13,542 nucleotides of DNA from Funneliformis mosseae (lineage: Eukaryota > Glomeromycota > Glomeromycetes > Glomerales > Glomeraceae), in contig CAJVPP010002780.1 of the NCBI GenBank assembly GCA_910592005.1, forward strand, positions 1 to 13,542, given 5' to 3'. Of this stretch, positions 8,991 through 13,542 are shown one piece after another. The first letter of the stretch is position 1. Each line of letters starts with the position of its first letter. The notes beneath the pieces were generated by a model. It made no database searches. It was not told the origin of the DNA and saw only the letters and a program-made list of their open reading frames with translations. The translations under genes and the position numbers were made by a program.

Positions 8991-9652
8991 TATAATAAAA
9001 TTAATTAAAAAATTAAAAATGTTTTGCAATTAAGAATTAAAAAATTAAAAAATATTTTGTAATTAAGAATGAAAAATATATAAGCAATAAATTATGAAAT
9101 ATATATACAAAAAAATCATTCTTTTATTTTATTTTTAAATATATTCTTTATAGATTTATAGACTTTTGATAAAAGAAAACTTTTTATTCAATTTTTCAGT
9201 TATCCTTTTGCTGATTATTTGATTATTTTTTTACCAATTATTCGGTTATTTTTTTGGCCATTTTATGTGTATAATTTTCTAAATTAGGATTTAAATTTTA
9301 ATTGCAAACTGGTTTATGCATAAATTATAAAGTATATTTAATTTATACAAGTTAATATATAAAATTTTTTATTTTTATTCAATATATTTTTCTTTATATT
9401 AAACCTTTTTGCTTAATTTTACTTTATATATTAAAAATTAGTAAAATGATTTTTATTTATAATATTAATTTTATGAGTTTAGTTATAATAAATTAGTAAA
9501 AATAATTTCATTTAAAATATTAATATTTATATGAGTTTAGTTTTCCAAAATTTAAAAATATATATATTTATTTATTTATTAAACTAGGAAATAGAAACTG
9601 TTGTAAAGTCTAGAATTTTTTTATTTCATATAAATATGCAGATATAAAATCA
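8991..9652. other. A+T-rich spacer with small tandem duplications
   Basis: No gene is seen. It holds a 33-bp tandem (TTTTGCAATTAAGAAT at 9022, TTTTGTAATTAAGAAT at 9055), a pair of GATTATTTGATT/ACCAATTATTCGG words near 9210-9255, and a ~54-bp duplication (ATTAGTAAAA...GAGTTTAGTT starting at 9438 and 9492). It lies upstream of the Tnp2 relic and would contain its promoter and one terminus, neither recognisable. Confidence 0.5.
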
Positions 9653-9757
9653 ACCAATCAAAAATCATGCATACGAATAACTAGATTTCGCTACGTGATT
9701 TTATTTATGACTACCTTACATAGAAGTATATAGTCCTTTACACTCTAGACTAATAAT
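9653..9757 (+). repeat. ~98-bp repeat, copy 2; candidate Helitron 3' end
   Basis: Second copy of the repeat at 6528-6630, same strand. ACCAATCA starts at 9653, CATAGA, TATATAGTCCTTT and CTCTAGACT (ending 9751) follow, then TAATAA, after which similarity is lost. The middle is diverged but spacing is conserved to one base. The two copies bracket the Tnp2 pseudogene. Confidence 0.5.
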
Positions 9758-10038
9758 AATTAAAAAATAAATTTTTTTTTGAAATATAAAAAAAATGTAT
9801 TTTAGAAAATAAAAATTTTTTCGATTCTTCCATCAAAAAATTTATTAGAAAAAAAATTTTTTTGACCTTCCCATCAAAAAAATATTTTTCTAAATGAAAA
9901 AAAATTTACATATTGAATATTATTTAAAAAAAAAAATTAATTCAGCAGCACGTAAAATAAAAAATTAAGCTGTGAAACATTGATAATAATATAGTAAAAA
10001 AAAATTAAGTTAAAATTAAAATAACTGCAAATAACAGC
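9758..10038. other. A+T-rich spacer, 41-bp duplication
   Basis: Homopolymer-rich sequence with no reading frame. CATCAAAAAA preceded by a TCTTC/CTTCC word occurs at 9831 and 9872, marking a diverged 41-bp tandem pair. Nothing else is visible. Confidence 0.5.
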
Positions 10039-10511
10039 TTTTTTTTTACTTTAGCATTGGCATTAGTTTTAGTAGTGATAATGGCTTTGGCTTTAGCAAT
10101 AACATCAAATTTTTTGACTTTAAAGTTAGCATTAGTGACAGTAGTAATATTAACTTTTTTTGGCTTTAGTATTTGATGCTGAAATTAATGTTAGCTCAAA
10201 CTCTAATGCTAATATTAACGTTAATAGTGAAAATAGCATTGGCTTTTTTTGAGGTAGCATTAGCAATGGTATTAGTGGCATTGGCTTTTTTTTAAGGTAG
10301 TATTGGCTTTAGTTTTAGTAATGATGGCATAGGCTTTAGCTTTAGCAATAATATTTATTAGTTTTTTTTTAGCTTTAACATTAGTGCTATATTGGTATTG
10401 AAAGTAACATTAGCTTTTTTTTAAGCTGATATTAGCATTAGCGCTAATATTAGTTTTTGAGAAAAGCATTGATATTGGTAGTAGTGGTAGTGATATTAGC
10501 ATTGGTATTAT
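10039..10511. repeat. Degenerate triplet satellite with periodic T-runs
   Basis: Built almost entirely from TTA/GCA/TTG/GCT/TTT/GTA triplets on the plus strand (AAT, GCT, ACC, ATC on the minus strand), interrupted by T-runs of 6-9 at about 10039, 10110, 10153, 10243, 10285, 10362 and 10414. Each T-run tends to be flanked by GGC or AGC and shifts the triplet phase. The minus strand would read Asn/Ala/Thr/Ile/Ser in blocks but is broken by phase shifts. A GTAAGA...TTTTAG segment (10512-10596) between this tract and the pseudogene to its right looks like an 85-bp intron, so the tract may once have been transcribed with it. Confidence 0.7.
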
Positions 10512-10592
10512 CTAAAATATAAAAAAAATTATTAATTTTTAATTTTAAAAAAATTCTATTAAATAAACATTTTATTATTAATTTTAAAATTC

Positions 10593-11205
10593 TTACTTAT
10601 ACAATAATCTTCTATTAGATAATGGGTAATTTTTTATCATATAGCCACTTGTTAACCAATATTTAAAATAATAATTTTGATATCTTTGTAAAATATCAGG
10701 ATATTGACTAACCCAATAGCCTAACCTATTATAATAGCAACAAGTATTTGATGAACTATAATAATTTCAAAAATGATTAGAAATAATTAAAAATTATAAT
10801 GATAATGTAAATTTATTAAAATATTATTATTTACCTTGTTGATTGATTTGAATTTAATTGTACTGATGGTAATGGTGATTAGTAATAGTGGTAATAGTAG
10901 TGTTACATTTATTACTGTTGATGTTAATGAAAATAATAGTGATGATAATAGTGATAAAAAGAAGGTGAAGGTGAAGGTTTAATTAATTGTAAAGACTGTG
11001 TATAAAATGATTGTAAAGAATGTAATTGTGATGGTATTAAGGATTGTGATGATGATAGTGATAGTGGTAATATTTATATAAGAGCATTTAACATATTTTT
11101 ATGTATTTTATAATTATATTTAAGAGTTTTATGATACATTTTAATAATTTCTTTTGAAATAGATTTTGGTGTTTCATTTTGGTCTTTTGAGTTTTTATTA
11201 AACAT
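10593..11205 (-). pseudogene. Two-exon unknown gene with a triplet-repeat core, interrupted by stops
   Basis: The minus-strand ATG at 11203-11205 opens MFNKNSKDQNETPKS and runs 43 codons to a TAA at 11074-11076. The same frame then continues as ILPLSLSSSQSL and LQLIKPSPSPS into a triplet tract holding several TAA codons (about 10860-10950), and re-emerges as SVQLNSNQS. A GT-AG intron (10756-10834, 79 bp, phase 2) joins exactly to SSNTCCYYNRLGYW, then YPDILQRYQNYYFKYW, ending KNYPLSNRRLLYK and TAA at 10593-10595. That one frame is kept across the tract and the splice joins cleanly argue for former coding. I do not recognise the protein; the second exon is aromatic-rich (Tyr/Trp). The first TAA could be a CAA to TAA change. 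The frame could alternatively splice again at 10596 into the satellite at 10511, where it meets a stop after one codon. Confidence 0.5.
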
Positions 11206-11411
11206 TTTTAAAATTTTTGAAATTTAAAAAAAGGAAAAAAAAAAATTTTTTAAATTTATTTCTTTTTTTTAAATAAAATTTTAAGAAATAAAAAAAACAT
11301 ATTTAAATTTTTTATCAAGAAAATTTAAAGGCTGAAAAAATACTTAGATGGAATTGAAATAATTTTGTATTGATATAATCAAATATATATCATAGAAAGA
11401 AATCACTTAAC

Positions 11412-11685
11412 TGATAAATTTTTATAAGAAAAATAGGTCTTTGATTTTTTAAAAATAAATTTTAATTTTTTGATAATGCGATGTATAGATTTATGATAAG
11501 AACTTTTGCATGATCAAATTTATTTTAAGAAGAAACAAGTCTTGATTATTTTAAAAATAAATTTTGATTTCTTGATAATGTAATGTGATGAGAATTTTTG
11601 TACAATTAAATTTACTTTAAAAGAAACAAATCTTGATTTTTTTTAAATTTTTTGATAATATGATATATAGATTTACAATGAGAAC
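11412..11685. repeat. Tandem repeat, three diverged copies of 80-102 bp
   Basis: Copies begin near 11412, 11516 and 11608. Shared landmarks are AAATTTA-TTTAAGAA, AAACAAGTCTTGAT, TTGATAAT (anchors at about 11471, 11573 and 11653) and GATGAGAA/GATAAGAA. Copy 3 is shortened. No coding potential. The stretch just left of it (11206-11411) is homopolymer-rich and featureless. Confidence 0.6.
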
Positions 11686-11734
11686 AGTAGCTGGTACCAT
11701 ATGATATAATTTATATCATATGGTACCAGCTACT
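11686..11734. repeat. Perfect palindrome with 24-bp arms
   Basis: Arms 11686-11709 and 11711-11734 are exact inverse complements around one T at 11710. Each arm contains GGTACCATATGATAT, the same GGTACC/ATATGAT words that make up the adjoining 18-bp array. It could extrude as a cruciform or fold as a hairpin in RNA. It probably arose by an inverted duplication of the neighbouring repeat; no protein gene touches it. Confidence 0.9.
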
Positions 11735-11737
11735 TGC

Positions 11738-12053
11738 CCTAGATTATATGGTAACCTATGATCTAAAAGTAACCTATAATCTGATAGTATCCTATAATCT
11801 AAAAGTAACCTATAATCTGATAGTAACCTATAATCTAATAGTAGCCTATAATCTAATAAATATAATCTAATGATAACCATATAATCTAATAATATAATCT
11901 AATGGTATCAATGTAATCTATTTTTGAGTATCTTTATAACTTTCTAGATATTCTTTTATTTATTTTCTGCTATATTTAAATTGGTACCATATAGTCTAAA
12001 GGTAACAATACCATATAGTCTAATGGTAACCTTATAATCTAGTGGTACCACTT
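11738..12053. repeat. 18-bp tandem array with later dispersed units
   Basis: Five regular units lie at 11756-11773, 11774-11791, 11792-11809, 11810-11827 and 11828-11845. The form is CTATAATCTRAWAGTAAC, with AAAAGTAAC and GATAGTA(A/T)C alternating, which hints at a 36-bp higher-order period. Degenerate units continue to about 11925 (ATAATCTAATGG). After a unique spacer, CCATATAGTCTAA and TAATCTAGTGGTACC units recur at 11980-12053. Satellite-like, non-coding. Confidence 0.85.
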
Positions 12054-12086
12054 TTCTTCTTGCTCCTAACCTTCTTACTCATTAAA

Positions 12087-12270
12087 TTCTATATTGTGAG
12101 TGTTGGCCTTCTGTGCCTGTTTGGAACCCAAGTTCTATATTGAGGAGCTGGTCTTTTACATCCGTTTGGAACTCTGGTTCCATATTGAGGGTACTGGTCT
12201 TCTACACCTGTTTGGGTACCAGATTTTATATCGAGGTATTTACTTTTTTGCGCCTATTTGGTTGCCTTTC
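12087..12270. repeat. 45/46-bp minisatellite, four copies
   Basis: Units start at 12087, 12133, 12178 and 12224. Each has TTCTATATTGAGG, CTGGTCTTCT and CCTGTTTGG at fixed spacing; the last is the most diverged. A plus-strand frame over 12113-12301 shows recurring VWN/SILR residues only because the unit length is close to a multiple of three. Confidence 0.8.
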
Positions 12271-12676
12271 TAGATGCCAAAATGTGGTAAAAATTTCGTG
12301 ACGGGTGGCGCAGTAATTCAATGTAAATCTGCGATTAATTTCGGCCTGCACTATACCATAATTTTGGCCGATCTTTAGGGCATGTGATTTGAAGGATCCA
12401 AGCTGGCACCATGGTAGCGACCTGGTAGTGCCTGGAACTGTCATGGAACTATCGTAGAACTGGCAGGGAACTATCATGGAACCAATAGGAAGCCAGAGAA
12501 GTTCTATTAGTTTGCCAGCTTTAGATCCTTCTATATCAGTTTGGATGCCAGGATATTATGTCCAAAGTTTGGACTCCAAAGTTCTGGCTGAATTTATGGG
12601 ATAGTGCCGGCTGAAATTAAGCGAAAATTTTCTGCGCCTCTTTTTTTTTCAAAATGGGTGTCGCGAGTAGATATGT
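12271..12676. other. Moderately G+C-rich repeat-like sequence, no gene
   Basis: Composition is richer in G and C than the left 12 kb. It holds several imperfect copies of short words such as TGGAACT(G)TCATGG/CTATCGTAG/CTATCATGG (12430-12482) and TGCGCC followed by a T-run (12244 and 12632). A minus-strand frame at 12226-12477 covers part of it, but its residues match no family I know and it overlaps the minisatellite. Likely noncoding satellite or LTR-type sequence. Confidence 0.45.
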
Positions 12677-12996
12677 ATATTGTTAGGAGTGTCATATGAT
12701 AGTGATCCCAGAGGGCTCAGTGACAGGTGATTCTTTACGCATATATTGTTAATTTACTGCGCCTAAAGTTTTTGTGATACTCTATGCATATATTGTTAGA
12801 AGAATCATATGATAGTAATCCCAAAGGGCTCTGTGTCAAGTGATACTCCATACACATATTGTTAGGAGAATCATATGATAGTGATCCCAGAGGGCTCGGC
12901 GTCAGATGACATCCAGCACAGTATCAATTCAGAGATTTGCCGAATTATTGTATCCAAAAATCTGGCCGTTAACTTACTGCGCCTAAATTTTTGATA
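12677..12996. repeat. Repeated ~60-bp module, three copies, plus TGCGCC spacer
   Basis: The module ATATTGTTAGGAG...CATATGATAGTGATCCC.GAGGGCTC...CAGGTGA occurs from 12677, 12790 and 12856. Between copies 1 and 2, and again after copy 3, lies a separate unit GTTAAYTTACTGCGCCTAAA followed by a T-run (12748-12779, 12968-12996). The arrangement module-spacer-module-module-spacer suggests loss of one spacer from a longer compound repeat. Coding potential is not apparent. Confidence 0.8.
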
Positions 12997-13072
12997 TCAC
13001 GTGGCCAGGCTCTAGTCTTCCCTTTCCGCATCTTTTGAGGAATATTTGAGTGGCATTTGGGGTTTGGGCTAA

Positions 13073-13153
13073 TGGATCAGTTGGTTAGAGAATTGGAGGT
13101 GCTAACTTCGTATCTCTTTTTGGTATACCTCTATATTTCGCGAAGGCTATACC
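13073..13153 (+). other. tRNA-like A box followed by a strong hairpin
   Basis: 13073-13084 (TGGATCAGTTGG) matches the pol III A-box consensus TRGCNNAGYNGG at all fixed positions but one, and is followed by TTAGAG as in a tRNA D arm. No convincing acceptor stem, anticodon arm or GGTTCRANNCC B box follows, so it is not a tRNA gene. 13122-13153 folds as GGTATA paired with TATACC, enclosing CCT/AGG. It could be a degenerate tRNA-derived SINE head or chance. Confidence 0.25.
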
Positions 13154-13178
13154 ATACCTGAGTATATATCTAGAAAGA

Positions 13179-13226
13179 TGAAGCCTTCTGCCATTTTTTA
13201 TATAATAGATTACGCAGAAGGCTTCA
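13179..13226. repeat. 13-bp perfect inverted repeat with 22-nt loop
   Basis: TGAAGCCTTCTGC (13179-13191) and GCAGAAGGCTTCA (13214-13226) are exact inverse complements, with an A/T-rich loop. In RNA this would be a stable G+C-containing stem. It lies about 140 bp upstream of the frame at 13368 and could sit in its leader or in a long terminal repeat. Confidence 0.85.
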
Positions 13227-13340
13227 CTTTTTGATGTATATCCTGTTCCCTTTCTTTTGCGTTTTGCTTATTAAGTTCACTATCGCTTCTTTTTTGTAAC
13301 CATCGAAAAAAATAAATTAAACATTTCCAAATTTTATAGA

Positions 13341-13364
13341 GTTAGTATAACTTTTCGAACTAAC
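13341..13364. repeat. Short inverted repeat just upstream of the right-edge start codon
   Basis: GTTAGT (13341-13346) and ACTAAC (13359-13364) can pair, ending three bases before the ATG at 13368. A stem this close to a start codon could affect initiation if the transcript begins upstream, but six base pairs are weak evidence. Confidence 0.35.
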
Positions 13365-13367
13365 GAC

Positions 13368-13542
13368 ATGCATACCTCAACTATTTCTGACCAAACTGAT
13401 CGCACCGGAACCGCCCCAGCCCTCCGCTACGACGGCACTGGCCCCTTAACTGGTATTCCATCACATAATGATATTGTGGCAGAATTCGATAATGGGATGA
13501 CCGTTATACTTCAACAAAGCCTATCTGGCAAGCAACCCATAC
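13368..13542 (+). CDS. Partial open frame of unknown product, cut by window end
   Basis: ATG at 13368 opens 58 codons without a stop to the window edge, starting MHTSTISDQTDRTG and continuing through LRYDGTGPLTG and AEFDNGMTVILQQ. Base composition changes sharply at this start, from very A+T-rich leader to G+C-rich codons with many C-ending choices, unlike every relic to its left. There is no signal peptide or membrane segment in the visible part; it is hydrophilic and Thr/Gly/Asp-rich at the N terminus. Placement after a repeat-dense, hairpin-bearing block would suit the first ORF (gag-like) of a retroelement whose long terminal repeat is that block, but I see no diagnostic motif, primer-binding site or second repeat. 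Start choice rests on this being the first ATG after the composition change. Confidence 0.55.
   Translation, partial: MHTSTISDQTDRTGTAPALRYDGTGPLTGIPSHNDIVAEFDNGMTVILQQSLSGKQPI

Noticed and set aside
12113..12301. 62-codon frame with recurring VWN and SILR residues
   Set aside because: The repetition comes from the 45/46-bp minisatellite; the frame has no conserved domain and drifts as the unit length alternates.
12226..12477. 83-codon minus-strand frame
   Set aside because: It spans the minisatellite edge and imperfect TGGAACT-type repeats, with no family resemblance or clear start context.
13060..13153. Functional tRNA gene
   Set aside because: Only the A-box region resembles a tRNA; no pairing acceptor stem, no anticodon arm with correct flanks, and no B box.

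Overview
The window looks like nuclear DNA of an arbuscular mycorrhizal fungus (Glomeromycotina, Rhizophagus-like). This rests on extreme A+T richness, short GT-AG introns of about 73-85 bp, and degraded transposon genes whose protein relics resemble families I associate with these genomes. No similarity search was run, so the taxon is an inference. I see no intact complete protein gene, rRNA, credible tRNA or CRISPR array. It reads as a transposon graveyard followed by a satellite-rich block, with one clean reading frame starting at the right edge.

Layout. 1-99 is probably the terminal piece of a pogo-like (Tc1/mariner) element. 659-3290 (+) is a multi-exon pseudogene ending in a decayed double-stranded beta-helix 2-oxoglutarate/Fe(II) dioxygenase domain of TET/JBP-like type; its first intron is swollen by a 148-bp tandem duplication. 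3768-6258 (+) is a 5'-truncated Helitron Rep-helicase (PIF1-like) pseudogene. About 270 bp downstream lies a ~98-bp sequence, recurring at 9653, that may be a Helitron 3' end. Between these two copies, 6862-8990 (-) is a nearly full-length Tnp2-type (CACTA/EnSpm) transposase pseudogene with three recognisable introns. One of its exons is split by a 133-bp MITE-like insertion (8470-8602) flanked by a perfect 8-bp target duplication. 10039-10511 is a degenerate triplet satellite. 10593-11205 (-) is a short two-exon pseudogene of unknown function.

11412-13000 is dominated by tandem repeats: 80-102-bp units, a perfect 24-bp-arm palindrome, an 18-bp array, a 45/46-bp minisatellite and a dispersed ~60-bp module. 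13073-13226 holds a tRNA-like A box and two strong hairpins. At 13368 base composition shifts abruptly to G+C-rich and an open frame runs off the window.

The unifying pattern is decay. In all three large pseudogenes the damage looks like G:C to A:T transition: Trp codons to TGA or TAG, CAA to TAA, CGA to TGA, Gly to Glu/Arg/Asp, Pro to Ser/Leu, His to Tyr, with catalytic motifs hit. This suggests cytosine deamination of silenced, methylated transposons or a RIP-like process. The most distinctive items are the dioxygenase relic, the shared mutation signature, the MITE with its clean excision logic, and the paired ~98-bp ends bracketing the Tnp2 relic.
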